64,000 nucleotides of DNA from Filimonas effusa (GTDB taxonomy: Bacteria; Bacteroidota; Bacteroidia; Chitinophagales; Chitinophagaceae): assembly GCF_004118675.1 (NCBI RefSeq), contig NZ_SDHZ01000002.1:434001-498000 (forward strand). Direction: 5' to 3'. Positions 1 through 8,900 of the stretch are shown piece after piece. The notes below the pieces were generated by a model. It made no database searches and was not told the origin of the DNA. It was given only the letters and a program-made list of their open reading frames with translations. Each line of letters begins with the position of its first letter. The first letter of the stretch is position 1. Made by a program: the position numbers and the translations under genes.

Positions 1-31
1 CTACAATATATTCCAACTGTGTAAACGTCAT
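1..31 (-). CDS. LysR-family regulator, OxyR-like (5' end only)
   Basis: Only the first ten codons lie in the window, read leftwards from an ATG at 31: MTFTQLEYIV. This matches the start of Bacteroidota OxyR-type LysR regulators, whose N-terminal helix normally reads MTxxQLEYIV before the winged helix-turn-helix. In that family the protein senses hydrogen peroxide and activates catalase and peroxidase genes. Nothing of the DNA-binding or sensor domains is visible, so the call rests on this N-terminal string and on the start codon with open sequence to the window edge. Confidence 0.6.
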   Translation of the reverse strand, partial: MTFTQLEYIV

Positions 32-330
32 AGTATTTATCTATCAGGCCATAAAATTAATCGATTTGACTGATAAGTATAAAAATGCAACATTTGCTGA
101 AGATAAACGTTGAACAACTGAAATCATTATAAACCGCTATGGCGGTATCACCGGTTCCGACGCCGATATAGGGCTCGGCAGATGGGAGTAGAGCACCCGG
201 AGGACCGGAGTTGATGTATAGACAAGTAGTACATTAACTAGTTGGCTGACTGACAGATAACAGGAAATACCGGCAGCCGTCCTGTAATTTTCCCTGTTAT
301 CTGTCGATAGCCATTCTTTCCAAAAAAATA
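32..330. other. Intergenic stretch, left edge
   Basis: The stretch lies between the LysR-like start and the stop codon of the first LD-carboxypeptidase gene. It should carry the LysR-like gene's promoter on the minus strand, but no TTTG-N19-TAnnTTTG pair was found. The one clear structure is a 13-bp inverted repeat at 252-305, listed separately. Positions 120-250 hold no convincing reading frame. Confidence 0.4.
252..305. repeat. 13-bp perfect inverted repeat
   Basis: GACAGATAACAGG at 252-264 is matched exactly by its reverse complement at 293-305, with a 28-nt loop. It lies just past the stop codon of the minus-strand LD-carboxypeptidase gene and could act as a transcript end or mRNA-stabilising stem. 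No T-run follows on either strand, so it is not a standard intrinsic terminator. Confidence 0.5.
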
Positions 331-1245
331 TTACAACTGAACCTCCGAAAGTAACACATTGGTTCCCACCTGCAGCCGGTGTACCACCCCCGATTTCAAT
401 GCAAAGTTTTCATGTACATGTCCAACCGGAAAGTCGAAACAAACAGGATAGTCATATTCTTTAACCTGTTCCAGGATAATATCATATACCTGGCTGCCAA
501 AAGGAATGGTGGTATCCTTCATATCAGAAAAGCTGCCAACGATAAGCCCCGCCAGGCGGCTAAGCTTACCGCTGCGTTTTAATTGCAGCCACATACGGTC
601 TATATTATACAGGTATTCACCAACGTCCTCGATAAAAAGCAGATGCCCGCTGGTATCATAATCCGAAGCCGAACCAATAAGATGAGCAAGTAACGAAAGA
701 TTACCGCCAGTGAGTGGGCCAGAAGCCTCTCCTGGCCGGTTCATACTATGCGGAGTGGCGCTATACTGCATAGTACAGCCTGTTATAGCCTGGTAAATAG
801 AATTAAGAAATACATCCTCCGCCCCGGTGCAGTCGTTAAAAGCGCCGGCCATGGGAGAATGCAGCGACGCTATTTGTTCTGTAGCAAAAAGATGAGCATG
901 CAACAGGGTAATATCACTGTAACCAATGATCCATTTGGGCTGTTGCCTGAACTTTTCCCATTGCAGGCGATCTATAATGCGGCTCATGCCATACCCACCC
1001 CTGCCGCAAAGGATAGCCTGAACGCCGCTGTCATCCATCATCTGCTGCAAATCGGCAAGCCGGTCTTCATCCGTGCCGGAGAAATAATGAAATTGCTGCC
1101 CCGGCGTACTCCCCATCTTCACATGAAAACCCCATCGTCGCAAAGCAGCAATGCATTTCTCCATTTTTTCAAGCGCCATATAACCCGAGGGACAAACGAT
1201 ACCTATGGTATCGCCTTTTTTAAGTGCAGGAGGAACTAAAACCAT
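331..1245 (-). CDS. LD-carboxypeptidase, peptidase family S66
   Basis: A 304-aa protein of the usual S66 length with no signal peptide, so probably cytosolic. S66 enzymes cut the bond between the L- and D-amino acids of murein tetrapeptides during peptidoglycan recycling; the related MccF type inactivates microcin C-like peptide-nucleotides. The nucleophile motif GYSD places Ser at about residue 110, and the Glu and His of the triad fit FIEDVGEYLYNID (about 206) and FPVGHVHEN (about 276). The N-terminal strand-loop IGIVCPSGY is also typical. It is the last gene of a minus-strand run, 58 bp after the phosphodiesterase gene. A second S66 paralogue (5356-6387) opens the same run but carries a signal sequence. 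Substrate (murein peptide or toxin-like peptide) cannot be told from sequence. Confidence 0.9.
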   Translation of the reverse strand: MVLVPPALKKGDTIGIVCPSGYMALEKMEKCIAALRRWGFHVKMGSTPGQQFHYFSGTDEDRLADLQQMMDDSGVQAILCGRGGYGMSRIIDRLQWEKFRQQPKWIIGYSDITLLHAHLFATEQIASLHSPMAGAFNDCTGAEDVFLNSIYQAITGCTMQYSATPHSMNRPGEASGPLTGGNLSLLAHLIGSASDYDTSGHLLFIEDVGEYLYNIDRMWLQLKRSGKLSRLAGLIVGSFSDMKDTTIPFGSQVYDIILEQVKEYDYPVCFDFPVGHVHENFALKSGVVHRLQVGTNVLLSEVQL

Positions 1246-1303
1246 CTTCAGACTATTTCAGCCAAAAGTATCTCATCCGCATGATATAGCCTACCATGGA
1301 AGA

Positions 1304-2545
1304 TCACTTCACTTTGCCGGTTTTGCTCCTTTGTACCGCAGAAAGTACCCTGTTGGGATAATTGCTGATGATACCATCTACACCAAGCCCCATGATCCTC
1401 TGAATGTCCCCGTCACCGTCAACGGTCCATGGAATAAGACAGCTGTTTAACGCTGCTATACGCTGAACGGTTTCAGCCGTCACTAGCTTAAATTCAGGGC
1501 TGTATACGTCAGGTACAAAACCAAGTCGCTTAATATTATCCTCAACAGACGCAGCATTACCTACCAGGTACGAAAGAGCAAGCTCAGGATATTTCCTGTG
1601 CAGGTATTGAAGCGCCCTTACATCAAAAGACTGTATGAGCACCCTGTCTGAAAGATGCTTGTTTTCTATTTCCTTCACCACCAGGTCAGTAAATACTTCA
1701 GGCTCCGGGTGAAATACATTGTCACCTGCCAGCGACTTGATCTCGATATTATACTTAACAGGAGATAACTTCTTGGCAGCAACATAATTTTCTACGGAAT
1801 CAAACACCTCAGACAACAATGGTTTATAGGCCGCCATTTTCTTCTGTTGCGCAAATTCAGGATTAGGCCTGCTACCCGCATCATAACGGCGCACACTGTC
1901 ATAGCTCATCGTATAGATGTTGAACCCACGCTGGTTATCACGGGTAATGATGTCTTTACCCTCCGGAGTTCTTATCGCAAAGTTCATAAACTGATCATGA
2001 GACACCACCACCTTGCGGTCTTTGGATATTACACAGTCCAGCTCCAGGGTAGCCACCCCAAGCTTCACAGCATTGATAAAGGCAGGAACGGTATTACAGG
2101 GATATAAACCACAGCCCCCCTGGTGCGCCTGGATATCAAATTTACCGGCCGCTATATAACGGGGCTTAGATAAAGGTTGTAAAGCAAATGATGTATCTGC
2201 TGGTTTGGCAGCTACAGCTTCTTTCTCTCCCGTAAGCGTTAAACCCATTTCAGCCAGCGCCACATAAATACCCGTAACCTGCTGCGACGCACTCCTGAGG
2301 AATTTCACACCGCCCGAATACTCCACCATTTTAAAACTATCAACCCACAACCGCTCCAATGTGGTAGAACCAATAGCGGCGCTGATAACCAGCTCAGCAT
2401 TTACAAGGCTTACCTCGGCAAACTGGGCAGGACTGCCAGCCGGGAAAATATACTTCCCCGCATATTGAGACAAAGATGTATCAGGAACCTGAGCCTGCAC
2501 CTGCAGGCTTATAGCCAATAGAAAAAAAGCAAATAACTGTTTCAT
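1304..2545 (-). CDS. Exported glycerophosphodiester phosphodiesterase
   Basis: A 413-aa protein with a signal peptide (MKQLFAFFLLAISLQVQAQ), so periplasmic or outer-membrane associated. Residues about 25-110 form a small beta-rich domain (SQYAGKYIFPAG...) like the DUF3471-type domain seen behind other exported hydrolases. From about residue 130 follows the GDPD barrel: QAHQGG in place of the usual HRG start, LELDCVISKDRKVVVSHD with the metal-binding and catalytic residues, then NIEIKS and PWTVDGDGDI near the end. The family hydrolyses glycerophosphodiesters to glycerol-3-phosphate and an alcohol. It starts 12 bp after the TonB-dependent receptor gene, so the two are very likely co-transcribed, suggesting that imported or surface lipid or teichoic-type diesters are processed here. 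Confidence 0.88.
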   Translation of the reverse strand: MKQLFAFFLLAISLQVQAQVPDTSLSQYAGKYIFPAGSPAQFAEVSLVNAELVISAAIGSTTLERLWVDSFKMVEYSGGVKFLRSASQQVTGIYVALAEMGLTLTGEKEAVAAKPADTSFALQPLSKPRYIAAGKFDIQAHQGGCGLYPCNTVPAFINAVKLGVATLELDCVISKDRKVVVSHDQFMNFAIRTPEGKDIITRDNQRGFNIYTMSYDSVRRYDAGSRPNPEFAQQKKMAAYKPLLSEVFDSVENYVAAKKLSPVKYNIEIKSLAGDNVFHPEPEVFTDLVVKEIENKHLSDRVLIQSFDVRALQYLHRKYPELALSYLVGNAASVEDNIKRLGFVPDVYSPEFKLVTAETVQRIAALNSCLIPWTVDGDGDIQRIMGLGVDGIISNYPNRVLSAVQRSKTGKVK

Positions 2546-2557
2546 ACAATTGAATAT

Positions 2558-5239
2558 TTAAAAACCAAGTTTCAGTAACACACCAAAAGTGCCTCTGTTA
2601 CCCGCAATATAAGTGGGCATGCCAATGGCATCACCGGTATTGCCTGCATCTATCAGGAACTTCTCATCAAAAATATTTTTACCAAATACGCTGATGTCGT
2701 ATTGAAGTTTACCTTTTTGCCAGCTAAGCCCCAAAGTACCGTTAGCCACACCATACCCGTCCTGGCTCAGATCCTCCCTGTTATTATTATCGAAATAAAC
2801 TTTCGATTTATAGGTATAGGAAGGACGGAAATAAAAATTCATCGTATTGCCGCGAAGCGGGAAGTTAAGATCAAGACCACCGGAGAAACTGTTCTTGGGA
2901 GTAAGACGGAAAGTATTACCTGCGTTCTCCTGCGCATTGCCTTTCTCATCTTTATCATTGAACTGGGCGTCTATATATCCCCAGTTACCAAAGATGCTGC
3001 TGTTCTTATAGAAATAATACTGTGCCGCCAGTTCTAATCCAAAACTATGCGCCTTACCGGCATCTCTGGAAACATAAGTAAGATTACCATTTACAAGCTC
3101 ATAGGCATTTGACTGGAAATGACTCCAGTCATAATAATAGGCTGCTACATCATAAGAAAGCTTGTTATGCAGCAAACGGCCTTTGGCGCCAGCTTCATAA
3201 CTCCACACAATTTCAGGCTGAAGGAAAGTAGTATCAGAAACAGTTACCATGATCACGCCAGGACGGCGGCCACGGGAAACAGAGGCATATACATTATTAT
3301 TGGGCGCATAGTTGTAACCCAGCGCAAGACGCCCTACATACGACCAATATCCTTTCTCCACACTGATCTTACCATTGGTTGGCTTCCAAAGCAGGTTGGG
3401 ATACTGCCCCATCAGAATGCCCAGTCCGCCCGGCTGTTGCGAAGGATCGGCCTGATAACCGCCCATTTGCTTTTCATAACTCCCCCTGATACCTCCTGTG
3501 ATCGATAATTTCCTGCCCGGCTTGTAAGTGCCATCAGCAAAAAGTTCGTAAGCAGTATTCTTTCCATAGTCATGCGACCACTCTTCGTGATAGGTCTGAA
3601 GCGGCGCATTGGAGATAGCAGCTACCAACTGCCGTATCTGCGCAGGCAAAGCGGCAGAAGGAATGCCCGCCGCAGCAAGTATCGCCGATACATTAGGAAG
3701 ATTGGTAGAATAATTAGGCACCCCATTCGTTAATACCGGCTTCGGAACAAAGATCATAGGCAGCAATGCATTTACCTGGACGCTCGAAAAACCAGCTCCC
3801 ATAAGCTGCTGTCCCACAGCAGCACTGATGATAGGCATCGCAGCCACATAAAGCGCCTGCTCATTCACCCTTAACGGCAGATCGGTGTGTGCATTTTCAT
3901 GAAAGAAGCTGCCACCGATAAAACCGGAGAAATTCCTTTTATTATCATAGTTCAGCCTTAACTCCTGGCTAAACTGTTTGCCTTTCGCAAGTTCATGTAA
4001 AAAGAGAATAGGCGACATCGTTCCGTCAGCATCAAACGCCTCATCAGAATCGTAACTACGGAAACCAGTGATAGACGAAAGGCCCAGCCTGTCTGAGAAA
4101 TTATGATTCACCAGCAATGTAAGCGCCACCACATCCCGCTTGATATACAAAGAATCCCCCGCATCTAACCCCGCTTTTGTCCAGGCTTTCGTATCTCCGC
4201 CCGGAGGCGCGTACTGGCCACTCTTGAAGCTGGTGCCAGGATAATTATCATGCTGGTAGTTTACAATGAAGTCGGCAGTAGTATTAGGCCCCGCTTTAAA
4301 CCGGGTGGTATTTCTTAAAGCAACAACATTCCTGCCGTTTAACCTTCCACCAGCTGCATTTTCAATAAATCCGTCGCGGTCATTGTAATAAAAAGCAAAC
4401 CTGTTGGCCCACTTGTCGCCAATAGGCGTATTGATAAAACCATTGGCTATCTTCTGATTCCAGTTACCATACCCAAGTTGTATAGCGCCTGAAAGCTTAT
4501 CTGTAGGTTTGTTCTGGATAAGGTTAACAGCACCAATCTGCGCACCTCGCCCAAACAGTGTTCCCTGCGGACCTTTTACAACCTCTACCCTTTCCATATC
4601 AAAAAGCTCGGCGACAGACCCGCGTGACCGCGACATGGAAACGCCGTCCTGGAATACCGATACACGGTTTTGCGTACGCGTATCACCTTCATCAGAAGTT
4701 ATCCCCCTTATCACATAGCTGGGATTATTAGGGCTCTGCAATTGCATCTGAAAACCAGGAACCAGCTGCGTAAGCTCATCATACTGGCGCACACCCATTT
4801 TATCGAGCGTAGCACCGCTGATGGCCGATACCGCCACCGGAATATCTATACGGCTCTGTAAACGTTTTTGCGTTGTTACCGTTACCTCCTGCAAATCGGT
4901 AGCCGACATGGCTAAAGAGATGTTCACCACCTGCGGAGCAGATGACACCACTACTGCACGCGAAAAACTACTATAGCCCACAGGAGACACCTGCAAACGA
5001 TAAGTTCCATAAGGAAGCTTGGAAAAAATAAACGCGCCGGCACTATCAGTTTGCGCAGACCATTTCTTCTTCTCGGTATTTACAAGTATTACTGTTACTG
5101 AAGGAACGGAAGCCTGAGCGGCAGAGCTAACAACACCTGAAACAGATCCGTTACTTTCTTGCGCAACCAGCCGGGAGAAAAACACCGGTACCAATAGCAG
5201 AAGTAATACAAGGGTTAAGTGTGAAGGCGTTTTAAACAT
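2558..5239 (-). CDS. TonB-dependent receptor
   Basis: An 893-aa outer-membrane receptor. After a signal peptide (about residues 1-26) comes a carboxypeptidase-D-like beta domain (GSVSGVVSSAAQASVPSV, about 30-110), then a plug with VTTQKRLQSRIDIPVAVSA and the conserved RGITSDEGDTRT and GPQGTLFGRGAQIGAVNL strings (about 120-245), then the barrel, ending in an aromatic terminal residue (KLGF). The plug resembles receptors for metal complexes and small molecules rather than SusC, and no SusD partner is next to it. It transports a ligand across the outer membrane using TonB energy. It stands between an S66 LD-carboxypeptidase gene (116 bp upstream) and a phosphodiesterase gene (12 bp downstream), so the ligand may be an envelope fragment. 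The ligand is not evident from sequence. Confidence 0.9.
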   Translation of the reverse strand: MFKTPSHLTLVLLLLLVPVFFSRLVAQESNGSVSGVVSSAAQASVPSVTVILVNTEKKKWSAQTDSAGAFIFSKLPYGTYRLQVSPVGYSSFSRAVVVSSAPQVVNISLAMSATDLQEVTVTTQKRLQSRIDIPVAVSAISGATLDKMGVRQYDELTQLVPGFQMQLQSPNNPSYVIRGITSDEGDTRTQNRVSVFQDGVSMSRSRGSVAELFDMERVEVVKGPQGTLFGRGAQIGAVNLIQNKPTDKLSGAIQLGYGNWNQKIANGFINTPIGDKWANRFAFYYNDRDGFIENAAGGRLNGRNVVALRNTTRFKAGPNTTADFIVNYQHDNYPGTSFKSGQYAPPGGDTKAWTKAGLDAGDSLYIKRDVVALTLLVNHNFSDRLGLSSITGFRSYDSDEAFDADGTMSPILFLHELAKGKQFSQELRLNYDNKRNFSGFIGGSFFHENAHTDLPLRVNEQALYVAAMPIISAAVGQQLMGAGFSSVQVNALLPMIFVPKPVLTNGVPNYSTNLPNVSAILAAAGIPSAALPAQIRQLVAAISNAPLQTYHEEWSHDYGKNTAYELFADGTYKPGRKLSITGGIRGSYEKQMGGYQADPSQQPGGLGILMGQYPNLLWKPTNGKISVEKGYWSYVGRLALGYNYAPNNNVYASVSRGRRPGVIMVTVSDTTFLQPEIVWSYEAGAKGRLLHNKLSYDVAAYYYDWSHFQSNAYELVNGNLTYVSRDAGKAHSFGLELAAQYYFYKNSSIFGNWGYIDAQFNDKDEKGNAQENAGNTFRLTPKNSFSGGLDLNFPLRGNTMNFYFRPSYTYKSKVYFDNNNREDLSQDGYGVANGTLGLSWQKGKLQYDISVFGKNIFDEKFLIDAGNTGDAIGMPTYIAGNRGTFGVLLKLGF

Positions 5240-5355
5240 GAGTGCTGAAATATTTGCGCTAAACTATTCGCACACTATTACGTCAGCATTAAATTAAAAA
5301 AACCTTTATGTGAAATTCTGATAGTAACATACCTTACATAAGGCACTATCGTTGG

Positions 5356-6387
5356 TTATCTCATCTCCTGCAAGCTGCTTCCCTGCATAGTTACAGTTAA
5401 GCTATGCCTGCTGCCACACTTCAACGCATAGTTGTTACGCTGATGCCCTACAGGAAAATCAAAACATACAGGATAATGATAGCCTTTTACCTTTTCATTG
5501 ACAATGGCATAAAGGTCTTTGGGAAATTCATCCGCAGGTACAGGATCAGCCTTAACACTAAAACCACCTATAATAAGGCCTGCAAGCTGTTCCAACTTGC
5601 CGGTACGTTTCAAACTCCAGAACATACGGTCGATATTATACAAAGGCTCATGTACATCTTCGAGAAACAGTATCTTGTTGGCTACATAAAGATCTGAACG
5701 GGTATCCGATAAGTTCTCTAGCGTACGCAAATTGCCGCCCACCAGTTGCCCCACAGCTTTCCCCAAACGGTTATTCATGTTCGCAGCAACTTCATAACGC
5801 ATCTTTTCACCTGAAAGCGCCTTTTGAATAGAAAGTATCGTCTTTACCTGCGTATCGTCAGCCTTACTCCAGTCATCAGGAAAACTGTTGCACATTTTGG
5901 AATGAATGGTCGCCACCTGGTGATTGCGGTTAATATGACAATGCAATAGCGTAACATCGCTGAAACCAATGATCCATTTAGGATGACGGCGAAGCCCCGA
6001 AAAATCAAGCTGATCGATGATCCTTACAATACCATACCCGCCCCGTGCACACAAAATCGCTTTTATATCCCTATCATCAAGCATTTCCTGGAAATCAAGA
6101 AGCCTTTCAGCATCAGATCCCCCCAGGCTGCCATCTTTCTTACCTATGGTACGCCCAACCTTTACCTTATATCCCCAGCCGGTGATCTGCTGAACAGCGC
6201 TCTGGATATCATTGAGCGTGATATAACCTGCCGGACTGGTAATACCAATAGTATCCCGCTTGGACAAATAAGGAGGAACAACCATCGGCACAGACCGCCT
6301 GGTGAGCGCCTTGGCCCCCAATACCCCCGGGATACCCGTAGCCGCGAGCAAAAGCCCGGTTTGCTGTAAAAAAGATTTCCTGTTCAT
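5356..6387 (-). CDS. LD-carboxypeptidase, family S66, with Tat-like signal
   Basis: A 343-aa S66 peptidase with an extra N-terminus, MNRKSFLQQTGLLLAATGIPG, which reads as a Tat- or Sec-type signal and implies a periplasmic enzyme. The S66 core then starts at about residue 37 (VPPYLSKRDTIGITSPAGY). The nucleophile Ser is at about 143 in GFSD, with FLEDVHEPLYNID and FPVGHQRNNYALKCG supplying Glu and His. It is paralogous to the 331-1245 gene, and the two enclose the receptor and phosphodiesterase genes. The gene is divergent from metG, and a TAACTTTA box lies about 14 bp upstream of the ATG (plus-strand 6401-6408). Family usual length is about 300, the excess being the signal. Confidence 0.88.
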   Translation of the reverse strand: MNRKSFLQQTGLLLAATGIPGVLGAKALTRRSVPMVVPPYLSKRDTIGITSPAGYITLNDIQSAVQQITGWGYKVKVGRTIGKKDGSLGGSDAERLLDFQEMLDDRDIKAILCARGGYGIVRIIDQLDFSGLRRHPKWIIGFSDVTLLHCHINRNHQVATIHSKMCNSFPDDWSKADDTQVKTILSIQKALSGEKMRYEVAANMNNRLGKAVGQLVGGNLRTLENLSDTRSDLYVANKILFLEDVHEPLYNIDRMFWSLKRTGKLEQLAGLIIGGFSVKADPVPADEFPKDLYAIVNEKVKGYHYPVCFDFPVGHQRNNYALKCGSRHSLTVTMQGSSLQEMR

Positions 6388-6483
6388 TGGCTGAAATAAC
6401 TAAAGTTAGCCATTAATCCTCAGCATTAAGCCCCGTAACACTAAACCCAATAGTAACTCCCCTGCCATCTACCATCTATTTTG

Positions 6484-6491
6484 TACTTTTG
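6484..6491 (+). promoter_or_regulatory. metG promoter -7 element (TACTTTTG)
   Basis: TACTTTTG fits the Bacteroidota -7 consensus TAnnTTTG and sits 18 bp before the ATG at 6510. No matching TTTG was found 19-21 bp upstream. Its position argues that translation starts at 6510, since an in-frame start at 6489 would lie inside the promoter. Confidence 0.45.
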
Positions 6492-6509
6492 CAGTTCGAA
6501 TTGTTTATA

Positions 6510-8651
6510 ATGAATCAACCGAAGAGATACTTGATTACGGCAGCATTACCATATGCTAACGGATTAAAACATATAGGTCACCTGGCAGGAGCATACCTGC
6601 CGGCAGATATTTATGTACGTTACTTGAGAGCCCAAAAACGGGATGTAGTATTTGTTTGCGGCAGCGATGAGCATGGAACCGCCATCCCCATCCAGGCTAT
6701 GAAAGAAGGAATTACCGCGCAGGGAATTATTGATAAGTACCATCCCGTTATTCAGCAGAATTTCGAGGACATGGGCATCAGCTTCGATATCTATCACAGA
6801 ACCAGCGCTCCCATTCATCACGAAACAGCTCAGGAATTCTTCAAAGCTTTACATGATGCCGGAGAACTCGAAACAAAGGAAACAGAGCAATACTATGACG
6901 AAGAGGCCCAGACATTCCTGGCCGACCGTTATATCAAAGGCACCTGCCCCGTTTGCGCTAACCCCGGAGCTTATGGCGATCAATGCGAGAAATGCGGCAC
7001 CTCCCTTAGCCCCGACGAACTCATCAACCCGGTAAGTACCTTAAGCGGCAAACAACCCGTAAAGAAAAAAACAACACACTGGTACCTCCCCCTGAACAGG
7101 CATGAAGAGTTCCTGCGTGAATGGATCTTAAAAGAACACAAAGACGACTGGCGCGCCAACGTTCTTGGCCAGTGTAAAAGCTGGATCGATGGCGGCCTGC
7201 AGCCCCGCGCCGTAACACGCGACCTCGACTGGGGTATCAAAGTACCGGTTGAAGGCGCCGAAGGCAAGGTCCTGTATGTCTGGTTCGACGCCCCTATCGG
7301 TTATATCAGCGCCACCAAACAATGGGCACTGGATCAGGGTAAAGACTGGACCCCATACTGGAACGACAAGGAAACCAAACTGGTTCACTTCATCGGGAAA
7401 GACAATATTGTATTCCATTGTATCATCTTCCCCGTAATGCTGAAACTGCATGGCAATATCCTGCCAGCTAACGTACCGGCCAACGAATTCATGAACTTGG
7501 AAGGCGATAAAATGAGCACCAGCCGCAACTGGAAGCTCGAAATGCAGGACTATATCAACGACTTCATCAGGCCTGAGAACGGAGGTTCACAAATGGCGGA
7601 TGTATTACGCTATTACCTGACCACCATCGCACCCGAAAGCAAAGACAGCGAATTCACCTGGAAAGGATTTCAGGACGCCAATAACAGTGAACTGGTAAGC
7701 ATCTTCGGCAACTTCGTCAACAGAACATTCGTGCTCATGCATAAGTTATCCGGCGGCAAAGTGCCTCCCTATCACAATGCCATAGCCGATGACGCCGATA
7801 AAAAACTGGGTGCAGACATCGCAGCAGCAAAAACAAACATCGAACGCCTGCTCGAAGAATACAAATTCCGCGATGCCCTGTTCGAAGTAATCGACCTGGC
7901 ACGCAAAGGCAACAAATACATGCAGGACAAAGAACCCTGGATCGTTGCCAAAGGACTTGCAGAAAATCCGGAAAAGCAACAGCTGATAGACAACTGTTTA
8001 CACCTGTGTTTACAATTAACAGCCAACCTGGCCATTTTCATTAACCCCTTCCTCCCCTTCACCGCCCACAAAATGCTGGGTATGATGAAAGTGGTGGAAA
8101 AAATGCTGGGTTGGGAAAATGCTGGCAGCCTCAAACTGCTGAGCGTAGGTTACACCCTCCGTGCCCCCGAATTATTATTCCGCAAAATAGAAGACGCAGA
8201 AATTACGGCTCAGGTAGATAAATTGAAAGCAGGCCTCGCTGCTGCAACAGAACAGGCCAAACAAAACGAAACAAACAATAAAGTGGAAACAACCAATACC
8301 CCGGCACCAGAAGCTCCTGTAAAACCTGAGATCCAATACGACGATTTTGCAAAGCTCGATCTTAAAGTAGGCACCATCGTAACAGCCGAAAAAGTTGAAA
8401 AAGCCGACAAACTATTAAAGCTGCAGGTCAACCTTGGCTTCGAAACCCGCACCATTGTGTCAGGTATCGCTTTACACTACAAACCCGAAGAAATCACCGG
8501 CAAACAGGTAGTAGTGGTTACCAACCTGGCCCCCCGCAAAATGCGCGGCATAGAAAGCCAGGGCATGATCCTGATGGCCGAAGACAATAACGGGAAACTG
8601 CACTTCGTAAATCCCGAAGAAAACATTAACCCCGGAGCAGGGGTAAGCTAA
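6510..8651 (+). CDS. metG: Methionyl-tRNA synthetase
   Basis: A 713-aa enzyme that charges tRNA-Met in the cytosol. The class I signatures are clear: HIGH-type ANGLKHIGHLAG near the N-terminus and KMSTS in EGDKMSTSRNW in the middle. Four zinc-binding cysteines lie in CPVCANPGAYGDQCEKCG. A linker rich in Ala, Gln and Thr leads to a C-terminal EMAP/Trbp111-type tRNA-binding domain (FAKLDLKVGTIVTAEKVEKADKLL), which provides the dimer interface in long bacterial MetG. The start at ATG 6510 is chosen because it gives the standard MNQPKRYLITAALPYANG opening and follows the promoter element. A strong terminator follows 2 bp after the stop, so the gene is probably monocistronic. Confidence 0.97.
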   Translation: MNQPKRYLITAALPYANGLKHIGHLAGAYLPADIYVRYLRAQKRDVVFVCGSDEHGTAIPIQAMKEGITAQGIIDKYHPVIQQNFEDMGISFDIYHRTSAPIHHETAQEFFKALHDAGELETKETEQYYDEEAQTFLADRYIKGTCPVCANPGAYGDQCEKCGTSLSPDELINPVSTLSGKQPVKKKTTHWYLPLNRHEEFLREWILKEHKDDWRANVLGQCKSWIDGGLQPRAVTRDLDWGIKVPVEGAEGKVLYVWFDAPIGYISATKQWALDQGKDWTPYWNDKETKLVHFIGKDNIVFHCIIFPVMLKLHGNILPANVPANEFMNLEGDKMSTSRNWKLEMQDYINDFIRPENGGSQMADVLRYYLTTIAPESKDSEFTWKGFQDANNSELVSIFGNFVNRTFVLMHKLSGGKVPPYHNAIADDADKKLGADIAAAKTNIERLLEEYKFRDALFEVIDLARKGNKYMQDKEPWIVAKGLAENPEKQQLIDNCLHLCLQLTANLAIFINPFLPFTAHKMLGMMKVVEKMLGWENAGSLKLLSVGYTLRAPELLFRKIEDAEITAQVDKLKAGLAAATEQAKQNETNNKVETTNTPAPEAPVKPEIQYDDFAKLDLKVGTIVTAEKVEKADKLLKLQVNLGFETRTIVSGIALHYKPEEITGKQVVVVTNLAPRKMRGIESQGMILMAEDNNGKLHFVNPEENINPGAGVS

Positions 8652-8653
8652 AT

Positions 8654-8690
8654 AAAAAGGGGCTGACCAGGTAACGGTTAGCCCCTTTTT
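8654..8690 (+). terminator. Intrinsic terminator after metG
   Basis: An 11-bp stem AAAAAGGGGCT / AGCCCCTTTTT with further ACC/GGT pairing inside and a run of five T at the end. It begins right after the metG stop codon. Confidence 0.85.
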
Positions 8691-8771
8691 ATCGGATCCC
8701 AGCCCCGCATCCCGGGAAAACCTGTCAGGTAAAATTTAGCCCCCCTCAAATATGCTATGGCCCCGCAATCA

Positions 8772-8834
8772 TATACCACATGATCGTATACCACAAGCAT
8801 AACCCCGCGATCAGTATACCATAAGTATACCATA
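8772..8834. repeat. Four copies of TATACCAYA
   Basis: TATACCACA occurs at 8772-8780 and 8787-8795, and TATACCATA at 8815-8823 and 8826-8834. GATC precedes the second and third copies. The irregular spacing differs from the neighbouring tandem arrays. No gene is affected. Confidence 0.65.
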
Positions 8835-8841
8835 ACCGCTC

Positions 8842-8874
8842 TTGCATCGCACATACATCGCACTTGCATCGCAC
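8842..8874. repeat. 11-bp direct repeats (GCATCGCACTT)
   Basis: Three consecutive units of about 11 bp: TGCATCGCAC, TACATCGCAC and TGCATCGCAC with short linkers. They sit between the TATACCAYA copies and the longer minisatellite. Confidence 0.6.
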
Positions 8875-8900
8875 TTGCCTCCCTCTATCCCCGAGCACCT

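Noticed and set aside
1205-1450. Plus-strand frame across the gap between LD-carboxypeptidase and phosphodiesterase genes
   Set aside because: It is a shadow of the two minus-strand genes and has no family resemblance.
6489-6510. Upstream start of metG at 6489
   Set aside because: It would lie within the TACTTTTG promoter element, and the extra residues are not part of the MetG N-terminus.
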